This document shows positions 1 to 13,651 of a stretch of 64,000 bases of DNA, piece after piece. The position numbers and the translations under genes were made by a program. How positions within the stretch are numbered: the stretch's first letter is position 1; each line of letters starts with the position of its first letter. The notes below the pieces were generated by a model. That model was not told the origin of the DNA. It searched no databases and was given only the letters and a program-made list of their open reading frames with translations. The DNA comes from Dipetalonema caudispina (taxonomy: Eukaryota; Nematoda; Chromadorea; Rhabditida; Onchocercidae): the NCBI GenBank assembly GCA_013365325.1, contig JABVXV010000009.1, positions 310,001-374,000 on the forward strand. Reading direction: 5' to 3'.

Positions 1-1887
1 TGTTCGGCTCGATATCCATCCGAAAGCGGTCTTCTGGCGCATGAGCTCGGTTTGACCATTCTTGCCAGCAGTACTGTTCTTGGACGAATAAACTTCTGGC
101 TTCTAGGCACTGTATGCAAATTGATCCCATGCGCTATCATGATTGTAATGACTATTCTGTTGATTCATAAGTTACATCAGATTCAACAGTTATCCACCAG
201 GTTTACGTCACCAATACGCGAAAAAAGACGTCGACGTATAACATACATCATTGTGGTATGCAAAAGTTCTCATTTTCTGTTGTATTAACGTGCATTATTT
301 GCAAAATATCCAAAATTACATTTCACTTTCAATGACTTTTTCAAATTTTTTATGCAAATTCTTTCTCAACTAAGAAATTTTGAAATGTAAATGGATGGTG
401 ATGTTGGAATTCAAAATTTATTAAAATTCTAGGAAAAACTTTGTAGCACTTAATGTGTAAACAGCTCAAAACATTTCATAAAATAAGCATTCAGGTAGAA
501 TCGATTGTTTGAATTCACTAAATCCATGAAATTTTACACATTCATCTCAGTTTCAAATGAAGTTTTGTCATTTGTAACTTTTTTGGATAGAAGTATGACG
601 AATCGTCTCGCGGATATGATTATGTGGAAAAATAGGGAATGTGGGAAATGGTTGGATATGGTTACAAATAAAAATTCTGAAAAGTTGACTAATTTTCCTT
701 GATATGAACAGGAATTTATGAATTTACATCAATCAAACACTTGAAATGAGCATAGCAAATTATAAGGAAATCAAAAAATGAAAAGGAAGTAAAGGACGGA
801 TATAGACGACTGCACTGATTGATTCGCAGCATTCCAAGCGAATCCTACGGATGATGTTGTCAAGAAAGTTAATTCAAAGTTCGAATTCTAGCGATACTTT
901 ACGACTGAATATTTCTTGGGATGATCATAAGTAAGATTTAGCGAAAGACAGAGGATGAAGAAGGAATAATTATTAAGTTCATTAGTAATCAGCAAGTGGA
1001 GAATTGCTTTTTTTTTTAGGTAATTATGACAAATTTTGTGGTCGTGGAGCTACCACAAGGTGTTATTTCGGTTTTATCATCCGTGAAGGGAGCAAGTATC
1101 GCGGGATCTGAATCATTGGGAGATTTATTCGATATCCTTTCATTGCTCAATTCTTGCATTACATTTGGACTTTTTTGTTCCATGAGTAGTCGTATTCGAA
1201 ATGCATTTTCTCGAGGATTATTTTCATTTAGCTACAAATTTTTCCAACAAATTGTTCATAGGTTTGTTTTTTCTTTCTTTTTAACTATTTAAATCTTTAC
1301 ATTTAAGAAAAAACTTTGCTTCTTAAAAGAATTAATTCTTTTTTCGTAAAAGTTTTTCAATAATTCTGATGGAAATTATGTCTTGAATGGGAGAATTATT
1401 ATCATCAAAGCTGTAACACATATCAAATTAGAATTGAAAACTTCAATTGGAAGGAACAGTAATCGTTCCAATTCTTTTGAGGAATGACTGTTGTAAAACT
1501 TCCAGAAACCATTTACTATCTATCGGTAAACACAAAAGTTACTGTGAGCACCGTATAATTCCGGTACTTAAATTCATCCCGAAAGTTACCGTTATGTATT
1601 GAGTAATCAAACAATATTTTATTCGAAAAATATATTTGGTTTTAAAAAGAATTTTCCTATTACAGTTGCAAATTTCATAAAAGGCTGAGAAAAGTTTCAT
1701 TTTTCACAATCTTTTTATAAAATTATACGTGTGAGATTTTAATATATGCATACAATTATCATAAATTTGCAGGTTGAGACATGTTTCAGTGGTAGTTGAA
1801 AGCAACAATTCGAATAATGCATGGCCTAAAATGCAACAAAAAATAATGTCAGATAAAATAATAGCCTCCCAAGATGCTAATTTATAA
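1..1887 (+). CDS. DMSR/srw-type neuropeptide GPCR, C-terminal half (5' partial)
   Basis: Three phase-matched exons: <1-255, 1020-1261 and 1773-1887 (stop TAA 1885-1887), giving the last 203 residues. The first exon encodes an extracellular loop and TM5 (FWLLGTVCKLIPCAIMIVM) and a basic third intracellular loop. The join at 255/1020 creates TM6, with the motif VELPQGVISVLSSV. TM7 follows as LGDLFDILSLLNS, then CSMSSRIRNAF at the membrane exit. These TM5, TM6 and TM7 signatures are those of the nematode dromyosuppressin-receptor-related (DMSR) and srw receptors, which bind FMRFamide-like peptides at the neuronal plasma membrane. The cytoplasmic tail is short, Asn/Gln/Lys-rich and unremarkable. 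The start, TM1-4 and the N-terminus lie left of the window, so subfamily and ligand cannot be assigned. The family call is firm; DMSR rather than a generic srw receptor is likely. Confidence 0.75.
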
Positions 1888-3168
1888 TTACGATTATATT
1901 TTTATTGCATACTAAAAAAGTTTTGACTTGTGGTGTTTTTATAAAATCAGAATATTTGGGTCATGACATAGTAATGCATAATATTTTCTTAAAGTCAAAC
2001 AAAATAAATTTTTTTGGATTGAAAACTATTTAAGATTAGGAGCTTTTCCAATTTAATTTGATGGTATCACCTAGTTATATACGCGATTTCATTAATTAAC
2101 TTTATCCTTTCTATAAAAAAGGATGCTAATCGTACGACTACTAACTTTATCAGGTGAAAGTGATTAACGTTAAATATTCTAACTTTTCTCAAGTAGAGAT
2201 GTCGTCTTTCTATTCAGATGTTTATTGTTGGTAAAAATACGCTTGAAATATCCCGCGTTGTCGAGGTGAGTTTAGCAGCTATTTATTTGATATGTATAAT
2301 TATTACTTGAGATGTAATTAAGTTTCCTTAATTCGCTTAGGACATTATTGTATCGAGACGATATCTATTGGAAATTATAGCATTGATGCGTTATAGTATC
2401 ACTTTTAAGACCGTCACAGTTGCTGAGACTAAGGCTGATAATGCTGAGATATGATAAGATGACATTGAAGAGTGCTATTAGAAACTTCTATAATTATTTT
2501 CTTGGCCAGATTTGTGCAATTTAACTAGCAAACTTAGCTAGCAAAATCTGTTGTCATTGTATTTGAGGTTCATCGGGCACATCTTCCATCGTTCTTTATT
2601 ACTAATCAAAACAATTAGATTTTATGTTACTTCATTGTCGAATCGAGAATTGTTCTATCAGTAGTTGCTCATCTCTTTTGAGTCAAGACCGATCATAAAA
2701 TGATCGCTTTTAGTCGATGTGCTACAAATAGTTTATTTCATTTCAAAACAGTGACATCAGGGTTGATGTGTCATCACTTGTTCTTAGATAGTAAACTCCG
2801 AGAAAGCTTCATGTGGTATGATTATTCCAGGTGTTTATAATGAGTTTCATCACTACGACTACCATCTCAATTGCACATTTTCTTTCTGAATTTCTCGAAA
2901 GAAGTTTATGTTGTCAGATTTTATAGATCATTCCATCCATTGATTGGCTCAGTTGGTGTTTTATTTGAAGTGCTATCACTGATCTGCCACGAACTTAAAG
3001 AATTTTAAGAATGTCCCATCTTATTTAGCCATCGATACTACAAGATTGCAATGAAATTTCTGCTTAGAAAACGCTTTTTAGTCTTTATTCTCTGATACAT
3101 AAAAAAATGAGCAATATTTTATATTGAAAGAAACCGAAGTATACATTTCTCAATGAGCTTCAACAAAT
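1888..3168. other. Intergenic, 1.3 kb
   Basis: AT-rich spacer between the tail-to-tail ends of the GPCR and the PLPPR-like gene. No exon with acceptable splice sites was seen on either strand. A short hairpin (CGATCAT/ATGATCG with a 3-base loop) lies near 2689-2705. The 3' UTRs of both neighbours probably lie here. Confidence 0.5.
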
Positions 3169-6100
3169 TCAGTAACCACAATAATCATTTTGTTGCTGTT
3201 GCTGTGATGGAGAAATGGTACGATGAAAGCTTTCAGTTGTTGTTGTAACTTCGTAGGTACGATCATGATTTCGACGGTGACGTGTTGCAGTAGGTGCTTG
3301 AACTATCGGTTGTGGAATGTCTTCCTCATAGACCCTGCCATTGAAAGGCATTACAAATTAAATTATCTTTGCAACATTTTTCTGCATTACTAAAGATGCT
3401 TGCATTGTTAAAATCAGTAATGTATTAAATATTTGATTTCCGAAACATGTTTTTGGAGCTGTGTTTTTTTTCCGAAGTTAATAAATAAGTGTTATACATC
3501 ATTCTTTAAGAAGCAATTTCAAACTTACGTGTATTCTTCCTTCAAAGAAGGCGCACGTATACGTGGTAATCTGAACCACTGAAAGAATGGACTTACGCGT
3601 TCTTCTAATGTTATCGGTTTTTTTACTGCATAATAATAGTGTTCTTGGAAGCACAGGACAGAGTGACACTGAAAGTAATATAAATATTATATACTAATTA
3701 ACTTAATCCTAATTTCTCCTAATTAAATGAAAATTTAAAAGTGCTGAAAAAGGAATGTAGAATTTACTGTACGAAGTATTAAATTGCATTTTCACTGTTA
3801 AAGGTACTGAAATAATATGAAAAATAACTGGGAAAACGATTATAAATGGAATTTTCCGAGATTTTGTTAAAGTGAAAACTTTCAAATTTATTTAAAAACT
3901 ATCAGCTTAATAGTTACCAGAAAAAGAGCGATAAAAAAACCGATCAACCATCCAACCCAAATATCTCTCCAATGATTCTTGTATCCACCAATTCGAGAAA
4001 ATGAATCAATCAACGTAAGACCCAAAAAACCAAATATAAGAAATGGTCGCAACAAAGGCGCACTACGTAGACTGATCATATAATAAATGTAGCACTGTAA
4101 AGTTAACAGAAACGAAAAAGATATAATGAATTTAATGTTTTATTTCTGTAGTATTAAATTCTTTAATTTCATTATTAACAAAGATAACTGAGAAAAAATC
4201 CATGTTGAAGTACGTAAGCGTTTGCCTAACATCTGTAGAATAATTATAAAGGTTCGAGCGAATATCGTAATTCGATAAGACTAAGAGAATTGTACTTGAA
4301 ATAGAGAGAGATTGATACAAGGATTATTTTCAGTATCCGAGTTGAAGATTTCAGAAAACGTTTTATGTTGAAATAAATTAGTCAACTTACCGAAGTAAAT
4401 GTGCATGTAAACGATGAAAATGCAGCATGAAGTGATGGAAAGGTAAGTGAAGCATAGCGTAAATCATTAGGATTTCGATGTAAACAAGCCAAGAAAGGAG
4501 ATGGTGATGGTGATTGCTCAAGTGGTCCTGTGCATGCGCTGCAAATTTCATTGGACGTTTTTGTATTGGGAAAAAAAGATAGGCAATAAAGCTGAATAAA
4601 AATTAAAAATTTGAAAAAAAAAATCATTTCGAAAATGTTATTGCTAAGGCACTTGGAAAATAAGTTTGACAGCTGAATCATTCTGCAAATTTAAAACTCT
4701 AACAACTTAAATATTTCTTTATTTGAATTCTCTTATTCTGGATTTTGGAAGTGCAAATATTAGAAAACTGATAACAATGCCAGTTTTTTCTTTTTTTTTT
4801 TGTTTGAGACTTTCGATTACCAGTTCTCTTTTTATTTTTCCGATATTTATAATCTTATTTCAGGGATTGCTTGGGTATTATGGGCGATAACTTTAACTTT
4901 TACGGGACATAGCTTGCTTTGAGCCTTACGATTTAGCCAATTTTCCTTTTCGCAAGATTTCCATTCAAAGAAAAGATTAGTGTAAGAAGTTTGAGATGTG
5001 AGATTTGCTTCCTATCACAAGTGAAAAAAAAATCTTTGGAAATATAAAACTTTCAATAAAGTTGAAATTCAAATAGATTTAATTCTTTTTAGTTAAAAAA
5101 GACGATTTATATATCACTTCTGGTGAATCTTTCAGTTCTAAACTCATTTAAATCTTGAAAAATTCATGAAGTAGCTGAGCATCACATCGTAATACTATTA
5201 ATTACTTAACGATCATTCTATGGAAGTACCATTTTGTTAAATAATGAAATGTATACATTGGACTTGATCATTGAAGAACATTATATATTCAATGTTAAAC
5301 ACAAACTTTCACAAAAGTAAATAAAAGAATGGAAGCAAACTGTATCTGAAGAAAATGCGATAATTGAGAGGACCTTATGTTTGGTCTACAAAGAGACAAA
5401 AAATATGGTCGATGATAACCAGTCATAAATTTGATCGTATAAACAAATATTTGTGTTATAAGTGCACCAAACATGAACACACCTGCAAATTCAAGGTTAG
5501 CAGGATATCCCAGACACTGGTCATTCTTTTTCATTTCAATATTGAAGTATTTTAATGTCTATAAATTTAAAATTCTTTACATGAACTGATGATTGTAGTT
5601 GAGAACTGAACTTTAAATTTCTCAACATTTTTAAAATTCAAAACAACAGTTTTGAAGTGATGAAATTAGTGTTACTTTCAATGCAACAGAATGATTTTGA
5701 AGGATTTAAAGCAATAAAATGAAAGCATCTCTTCGAATTTTAATTTTATTGTTTTCTAAATTTAAGAATATATAATTAATTTTTAAAAAAAAAATATATG
5801 TCTTGGAATATGTTACCGATGCTTCTACTGACATTTCCTATTATTTTGATGCAGTAATGATTAGAGTAATGAAATTTTATCAAAAGAATTTTTTTTTTTT
5901 TTTTAATTTCATTCAGCTTTATAGTAAGCCTTGTCAACATCGGAATTGATGAGGATGCATGATTAGTAATGTTAGGTAACTGACCGATAAATCGTATAAG
6001 TCGTCGAGTTAATAAATGAACTTTGCATTCACCACAACTAGCATAAACTGCTTTTCTTGGTTTTGTAGAGAATAGCCAAAACATTATTTCACCAATAAAC

Positions 6101-6970
6101 ATCTATAAAAAGGAAGGATCAAAAATGACTTGAAAATTTTTGGCTTCATTCATTACAAATAATAGCCATGACAAATAAAGAAATGTAACAATTAATAGTA
6201 ATGAAAAATTGATAAGAATTTCTAATTTCAAAATTTTACACCTGTTAACGAATTAAACTTTCTTATTTACACTAATTTTTTATTATGAAGTAAAATGCAA
6301 TAAAAAAAAAACAACAAAGTTCATCTAGAATTTAATCAACAAACTGATTAAGTTAAAACTGGTTAAGGGTAAGTATCCTTTCTTCATTTGATGAACAACT
6401 GCGCTGTTAGTAGGAAAAAATGAGTAAATAGAAAGGTAAGAAGTTGAAGCGTAAAACGTACAACAATTGGCGGTAATGTAAAACCAAGTGTATAGAGGAG
6501 TGCATACGATACATAAAGATTGAAATCCTCCGGCTGAAAATCGGGCCTATACAAAAGGATATCACGACACTGGAATACTCGATGATGATAGGGAAATACT
6601 GTCGTGAAACTGAAATTCTCATATGAATGAAATTAACTATTACTAAATCCTTTACAGTAATAAAACTGTTTTTTTTTTCTTTGCTTAATCAATCATATTC
6701 AGTGAAAATGCGTAAATATTAAGTGATGCTTACATATCATTGCGCTCTTTTTAAAATTAATAAAAAATATTTCATTCGTCTATTTTACATAATGAAAATT
6801 TACCTCATATAGTACCATAATGTCCATAAACATGCCAAGCCAACAATTGATAAGATGAAAGTTGGAATGATAAAATAATTAAGTTGTATGCGTGGTCGTT
6901 TAATGATTGGACCATCATATTGAGATGCCGAGAAAACCTCAGATTGCGCTCGTGAATGCGGGAAAGACAT
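3169..6970 (-). CDS. Phospholipid phosphatase-related (PLPPR-like) PAP2-fold membrane protein
   Basis: Eight exons on the minus strand: 6804-6970, 6462-6609, 5985-6102, 5374-5482, 4391-4538, 3918-4094, 3529-3668 and 3169-3334. All phases join and give 390 residues. The start MSFPHSRAQSEVF is followed by a first TM (FIIPTFILSIVGLACLW), an extracellular FQCRD segment and a second TM. Then comes the PLPPR-like CGECKVHLLTRRLIRFIG stretch. PAP2 motif C1 is KFMTGYHRP (about residue 162), C2 is PSLH (about 216) and C3 is SRIGGYKNHWRD (about 263). In active lipid phosphatases C3 is SRx5HxxxD; here the nucleophilic His is Asn, as in vertebrate PLPPR/PRG proteins, while the C1 Arg is kept. An inactive, lipid-interacting membrane role is therefore inferred. 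The tail after the last TM is cytoplasmic and ends in a Q-run. The donor after exon 4 (GTCCTC) is weak, so that junction is the least certain. Confidence 0.85.
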
Positions 6971-7159
6971 TTTTGCAATAGCAGGAATAATACAATTTTG
7001 CCGTATGTGTCGAAAGTTTTTGTAAGTTTCTATTTTCTTGCAAATAAAAGTTAGCAGTTTGAAACCTAAGGTACTATTTCAATAGAAATCAATTCAAAAA
7101 ATTTATTGCAACTTTGACAATGGTACATAAGGAAAGCTTTAGAAATGGACGTATTGTGA

Positions 7160-7195
<36 letters not shown>

Positions 7196-9541
7196 AATTG
7201 AGCAGAATATAGCAATGACGGTGGTAGTAGAAAGTATAGTATAGACTAAGACTAAAATCGAGTTTCAGTGGTATCGTATTAAACTGTAATAGACGATCTG
7301 CTGGCTGGTAGAAATGTCATCGTACGTATGCTATAGAGCTTATAATTCAAGTATGTCGATAGAGTAGAGGATCGATCATCTGACAAGATCCGATCGAGAA
7401 ATCTCCACCTCTTTTCTTTCCTCTTTTACTAGTTCAATTTTTCCTTTCATTACTGAATGAATGAACCAATGAATGACTGATCTAATTGTTTGATTAACTA
7501 ATTGATTGATTTATTGATTGTAATATTTGATTTTCGCTATGTTATTTCTTCTGCTATTATTATAACAACTGTGTCGTACTTACGTTAAATTGAACAAATA
7601 GACATGCATTTCAAAAGAGGGATAAGTCAATGATTGTTGAATAAACGTAATGACCAAAAGTAAAATGGGCTTATTTGTGAATGATACAGCTGTACAAAGT
7701 TTATTTCATCTATTTAGAATGGTTGAAAATTATACAATAATTGTATTATTTGATTTTTTATACGTTTTTAATATAATTTAAATTTTATTCAATATGATCT
7801 CAACAATAGTTAGTTCGTAGAAAAATTCACACAGTTTTGTAAATAATGCATTATCTATGATAGTACTTATTAACTTCCTGATTATTTCAACAAAAATTCA
7901 TGATACGATCATTTCAGTAAGCTTTAATCAGTTATTGATTTGTGTAAGTAGAAGCTCACTCAATTAGTTCAAAATAGATGCACCATTGAATTGATTTAAC
8001 AAATACATGGATCAGTGAACTATCTGAACAATGTTACAAATATTCAACTTTGATTTTTTGATTTTTTAAAAATCACCGATTTCAGAAATTTTATCATCAA
8101 AAAGTATATTGTGCGATCTCAAATTTAATAAAACCAACAAAAAAAAGCTTCAGAAAGAAGCGGATCTTTAATTTTCAAATAATGTTTGAAATATTTCAAA
8201 AATTTTAAAACAAAAATTGATTTCTTTAGTTGACGTAGTTTGGACGACTTCATTGATCACAGACTATATGAGGCAATTTAATTGTTCCTATAAGATATTC
8301 ATTGCATCCAGAAATTTGAAATCTAATAATTCAATTCGCTTACAGCAACAAATGATCTACAATGATTGGTGCTTACCTTAAAGGAAATAACGATATGTTA
8401 ATTCATAAAATGAACAAAGAGAAAGAAAAAAAGATTAAAATGTCAAAGAAAAAAAAAGATTTTATCACAAATCCTTTTTTTCTGTGCCGATACTTCTTTC
8501 AAAGATATTTTCAGATATTTTAATATTTTACGAAATACATAGCGCTTGAAGATTATAAGTTTGACCAATGTGTTTATTTACTTTAATTATTTTATTCTTT
8601 GCTGAAATTACAGCAGACTTTGCCATTTTGCATTGTCATTAAGAATTTTTAGAAGTAAATTTTGCAGGTTAATAATATCATTGTTCATTATTATTATATT
8701 TGTCCAGAGGTGATACTTTTATTGCCCAACTGATTTAAGGCAAACGAGTACATTTTGTTCATATTTAGCGATAACCTTTCAAACTACAATCATCAATCAA
8801 TATGCATGTCATTGAGTAAAAACTTAGACAAGGTACGCTTGATAATAAGTAAGTTCAGCTCGAGTACTTGAATAATTCCCTAATTACTACTTGAATCTTT
8901 TCCTTATTTCGAAAGCAAACTGTAGGAAATAAAATCCGCTAACTTTTCATTTTGGATACCTTCTGTAAAAATCCCAGATATGATAGCTAATATATGAAAA
9001 ACGATGAAATCGCTGGAAAGCTAAAGATCTAGGAAAAGTTTATAAAGTTAGAATGGACAGTGATGTGGACGAGGTTTGTACATTAAATTGAAACATGAAA
9101 TTTATAAATTTACACCATTGTTCTTTTACTGATGCAAACCAATAAAATGTGTGAATTTAGAGAGCAAATATAGAATAACATAAACTTTTTAAACTTGTTC
9201 ATTACTAGTGATTGTTATCTACTCGATAATCTCATCACGCATTTCATGAATAATCCATACATCACCAGTGATTTCCGTATGGATTCTAATTAAGAGAAAA
9301 TGCTCTCTTACTGCCCACAGTACGCATTAATTTCTTGATTTTAACATTTTACTGTGAAATATATGAAATATGGAGGCAATTATAAACAATAAAATGAGTA
9401 TAAATTTATGACAAGCCAAAATTTGTTAAATTTGCAAAAATTAATCATTTTCGAGGTAATGAGTGGTAAAGAAATAACAGTGATAAAAGAGACCTATAAT
9501 GAAAGCAAAACGATGAGCATCTAATTAGTAACATATAAAAA
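6971..9541. other. Intergenic, 2.6 kb, upstream of the PLPPR-like gene
   Basis: Lies between the RAD17 stop and the PLPPR-like start, both genes reading leftward. It must hold the RAD17 3' UTR and the PLPPR-like promoter. The only structured element seen is a GA repeat at 7161-7192, about 200 bases before the start codon. No coding exon was recognised. Confidence 0.5.
7161..7192. repeat. (GA)n microsatellite
   Basis: About 15 uninterrupted GA units, roughly 200 bp upstream of the PLPPR-like start codon (minus strand), where it reads as a CT tract. Confidence 0.95.
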
Positions 9542-12500
9542 TCATGAAACATCAATTTCTTCAATATCAAATTGATTTTCTTCATCATTTGTTGGAGATC
9601 TCCTGTTTGGCCTCAAGTTTGCTGGAGATTGGCTTATAGTAAAATTAGTACATAGTGCAGAATTCATTGACACAAGCACTTGATACTGATAATTATTTAG
9701 CACTGGTGGTTTTATAAGTCTAATTAGTGGGAGTGTCCTGCAATTATAGCATTAATTGTGGTTCCTCTCTTCAATGAGAACTTAAAATTTATTCCTCTAC
9801 TAGATTAATGACGACAACTTATCCTCTATTGACAATGGTCATCCCAAATGTTCGTCAGCAAAATCTTTGAATACAAAAGCGTGAAACGAAAATTTATGAA
9901 ATCCTCGTGAAAATTACTTCTGATAAAATTGAAATACTTGAAATGATGTTAATTATTTTGTAGAGCTCCGGATAAGATCAACTTCTTAAGAATATGAAGA
10001 TTTCTTACAGGGTTAAAGTCTCTCCATAAATATGGGCAGGAAAAGCGGCATGGATTTCTTTTTCTTTACTGAATACTTGAAAATCTATTTCAGAGCAGTA
10101 GGGTTTGTGAAAGCGATACATTCCTCTACCTGCAACAAAATATCTTCGATAACATTTTTCTTTTCTTTGAAGATTTGGAGATTGAAAAGTCACTCGATAA
10201 GATATCCTCCAAACTTATTTGGTAGGATACAGTTTGAATTTCTCTCGGTTTTGAACAACTCGTAAATAGAACAATATTAGATTGAAGGAATCAGTACTAA
10301 TTCGCAAATTAATGTGGAACTTTACCTTGTCTGCTCTTGCACCCGAAATTATGAAAAATGGTAGATCGAGCTGTCACCTGAAGTGAAATCAGTCACTTGT
10401 TAACAGCAGAGTTAATACCTTTTCGACTTTTATTAAATTCTGGCTCGAGAGAAGTATTTCAAAGAGTAGATTAGCAGCTGATAGCTCAGGATTAACCCCT
10501 AATTTAAAACCTCATTTCTGATCAAAGGAATACCTCCCTGTTTTACAGTATTTCCAGAAACTCTTTCTGAATTCGGAAATGGACAGTTCTACATTTTGAG
10601 TTAAAAACTAAACCCATTTGGCTTAAATTTCATTTAAAAATAGAAACCTTAAGAACTAATAGTTAGTAAATGAAGTGCACTTACTTCACCCATATATGAG
10701 CTGAGAACGGAATCCATTCGAACTTCCCATCGGCCAAGCGCTGAATCGAAAAGGCTTATATTATTGAGAATGCAAAGATACGCTGATAATGATGGAGCGA
10801 AATTCGGCTCATGTTCATGCAAGAACATCACCAGCTGTAAAATATTTAAAAATTGAAAGTTACTAGAACCAACCAATTGGCTCCTTAAAATGTGTTGTTC
10901 CTAGAAGTACTTCAGAAGAATAAAAATACATGTTAATTCAAATATTCTTAAATGAAAATCTATAAATTAATAACCTGGTCAGCGTTCATACCACTTTTGT
11001 CAAGCACCTCACTGACATCATCCTTGGGAGGATAACCTCTTGAGTAAATTTTTCTTAATTCAATTTTCAATTTTTCTTCAGCTTTCTTCCAGTCGCTGTT
11101 AGCTTTGTCGCACCTTCATATGTTAAACTTGAACAATATTTTAAAACCAATCAACTAGAGGAAAGATGGCAGTAGAAGTAAGATTACGCTAGTTTGCTGC
11201 AAGATTTGAATTCCTTGGTGAAATGAAATCTTAATATTTTTCGCAAGACCTATTGATCTTCTTAGCTACCACATTTCTTGGGAAAACAGCAGCAATCCAA
11301 ACATCAGAGAATTTCATATACATACCTTTTCGCATAAAGAAGCTTTCCCAAACAGTGATACGGATCAACTAATGTTGAGGAATGAAGAGGACATCTATCA
11401 ATAAATTTTCTGCAGCCATCGAAACATAATTGTAGATTGTGAATCGCTGTTCTTATGTCACCTGCAATAAATCACGGAAATGTATAAAGCGTTTAACTAC
11501 AAGAAGATGGAAATTAGGGATAAGAGGAGACAGAATCTGGAAATGATCGCTGAGATAGAAAAATGCCGAAATTTGAATACAAAGTACTAAAATGCTTCTA
11601 TCACAAATAACAACATTTTTTAACAAAAGATTTTAGTTTTATAAGTGGATATTATGCAAAAAAAGAAGAAGGAAGGATTCTTGCAAAAGAAACAACACAC
11701 TCCAATTTCTGATCTTTTAGTACTGTAATCATATTTCAAATTTAGATCCAGTTAGATCGACTAACAACTGTTATTAATCAAGACAACTGTTACGCAATAA
11801 ACCACTTAAATACCAACCATTTGAATTCTCGGCAATTCTTTTAATTTGTAACGGTGACACGTTAACCTTCAGCAGAGAAGTAATTCTTCGTAGTGCTTTC
11901 GATAAGAAAATGATTGCAGAAGCATTGAAAGTTAGTTCCTCAAAGCCTAACTGATAGCGAATATTCGCAGGTAAAATACGTTTTGGACTTAGATACCAGC
12001 AGGAATCAACATCACTCATGATAAATATGTACATACAAACCGTGTTCTTGATGGTGTTCCTTAGTGTTGAATGCATTATTGACGGATCTCTGCAATTTTA
12101 AATAAAAAAAAAACATGAAACATATCTGACCATACTATTATAATTTATAATGCTCTTCACTGAGAAATAAAGAGACTTGTACTTCCACTTTTTTTGGATT
12201 ATATTTAGTAAAAGCAACCACAACAACTTCGGCTATATTAAATAAGTGAAAAACATTAGATTTTGCTATAAACTAATTAGGAAGCGCCCTAAGTAAATAG
12301 AACTTCCCTTTTAACAACTTCCCTTTTAACCCTTCCTTTTAACAAAAGTATTACTGATAAAAAACATTTGGAAGTTGCTCGACAAGTATAACTTTTTGTG
12401 AAACCGATTTTTCAATAGATCCACGATCGGATGACTTCAAAAACTCGGCAAATTTCCGAACCTAGAAAGTGAAATACCATGATAGTGCAGACGAAATTTG

Positions 12501-13632
12501 GGGAATTGCTGAGTAATCTGAGCAGAGATTTTTAAAAATAAGACTTTAAAACTTTCTACTTGGAGTTTCTATCCTCTAAAAATTTTCAGTATTTTGGAAT
12601 TAAGACAAGACTGAATTCTCGTTCCTCTTCAAATTCGTCAAATAGTATATTTCAACCAGTTGTATCATGGTATTTTAAAACGGTAAACAAACGAAGACCC
12701 AAAATTACAGTGCACTAATATAAGTTAGATATGTCGTTCCATAACGTATATTACAGACTGCTGGATTCATATTTCTCCTTTTTCCAAACAAGCATTACCA
12801 ATGTCTTTCTTAGAAAAACTACTAAAAAAACCGGCAGACTTATCAGTAGAAAGTTTCACAATTCAAAAAAATACCTGATTTTCCTCATAAACAATTTCCT
12901 CTCCTTCCGGATCATAAAATACATCGTAGGATTCGGGACAGTTCCATTCGATTAATTCAAATTTTAATTCACGAGATAACATTTTCACAGCTGTTGTTTT
13001 GCCACTACCCGTAGGTCCGGTAAGCAGAAGCAACTTACATCCGCGACATCGTCCTTCTTTCCTTCGCATCCACTGTCTCAGCTGAAACGAAACTAGCAAA
13101 CAAATATATTTATTGGAGAGGAGAACATTCTGAACTTATACTGATACGATCAACTGTTAATCTGATTAAGTGTCGGAATTTCACTATCTTCAGTATCACT
13201 GAGCAAAAGTAAAATCTGTCTTAAAAATCCTTTTCTCTAATGTCTAAAAGTACCTCATCAATCTTTTTCGGATTAACAGCTAATTGTTCGACATTTTGAA
13301 CGGGAAATCGATCGATTAACGAAAGAATAGATTTCTCTTCACGCGAATTACAAAATGCTACTTCAGCAGACTTCTCGATTTCTTCATCATCTATGGTTAT
13401 GTTATCGTCATGTGAAGCATAAGTCTTCTTCAGGAGCTGAAATTAAATATGCTTCAAATGCTATATATATATGTAGATTTGTACACAAACTTGTTGTGCC
13501 ATCTCCAGCAGATGTACTGTATATTGCGTAATTGTACTGAATGATATGTTTGATTACCCTACTATCCGTTGTTGCTTGATCTGAGTTGCTTGATGATTCA
13601 AATGATGAACAAAACCAAGTGATTGACGTCAT
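9542..13632 (-). CDS. hpr-17: RAD17/HPR-17 checkpoint clamp loader
   Basis: Eleven exons: 13558-13632 (13734 if the upstream in-frame ATG is used), 13254-13436, 12875-13081, 12355-12461, 11818-12089, 11326-11461, 10975-11113, 10685-10834, 10326-10377, 10009-10129 and 9542-9737. Phases join throughout, giving 545 residues from the inner ATG. Features in order are an LLLLTGPTGSGKTT Walker A (about residue 108), an EWNCPES segment, a Walker-B-like VILVEQLPNVFYQ (RAD17 has ILVED; here E-Q), the DPSIMHSTLRN and IFIMSD sensor region, the GDIRTAIHNLQL helix, HCLGKLLYAKR, and an acidic tail (DEENQFDIEEID). This order matches RAD17, which with RFC2-5 loads the 9-1-1 clamp onto damaged DNA in the nucleus. 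The inner ATG is preferred because an acceptor (ATTGCAG) lies 17 bases before it and MTSITWFCSSFE resembles the RAD17 N-terminus. The gene lies downstream of the FHA-PHD gene on the same strand. Confidence 0.88.
12301..12343. repeat. Short tandem repeat (AACTTCCCTTTTAAC)
   Basis: Two and a half imperfect copies of a 15-base unit, inside a RAD17 intron immediately after the exon that ends at 12355 on the minus strand. Confidence 0.7.
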
Positions 13633-13649
13633 TCGTCTCTCCTCAAAAT

Positions 13650-13651
13650 CT
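13650..13651 (-). promoter_or_regulatory. Candidate trans-splice acceptor for RAD17
   Basis: On the minus strand ATATTGCAG is followed by ATTTTGAGG, with the RAD17 ATG at 13632. An acceptor 17 bases before an ATG with no upstream in-frame coding need is typical of nematode spliced-leader addition. If used, it removes the upstream ATG at 13734. Confidence 0.5.
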
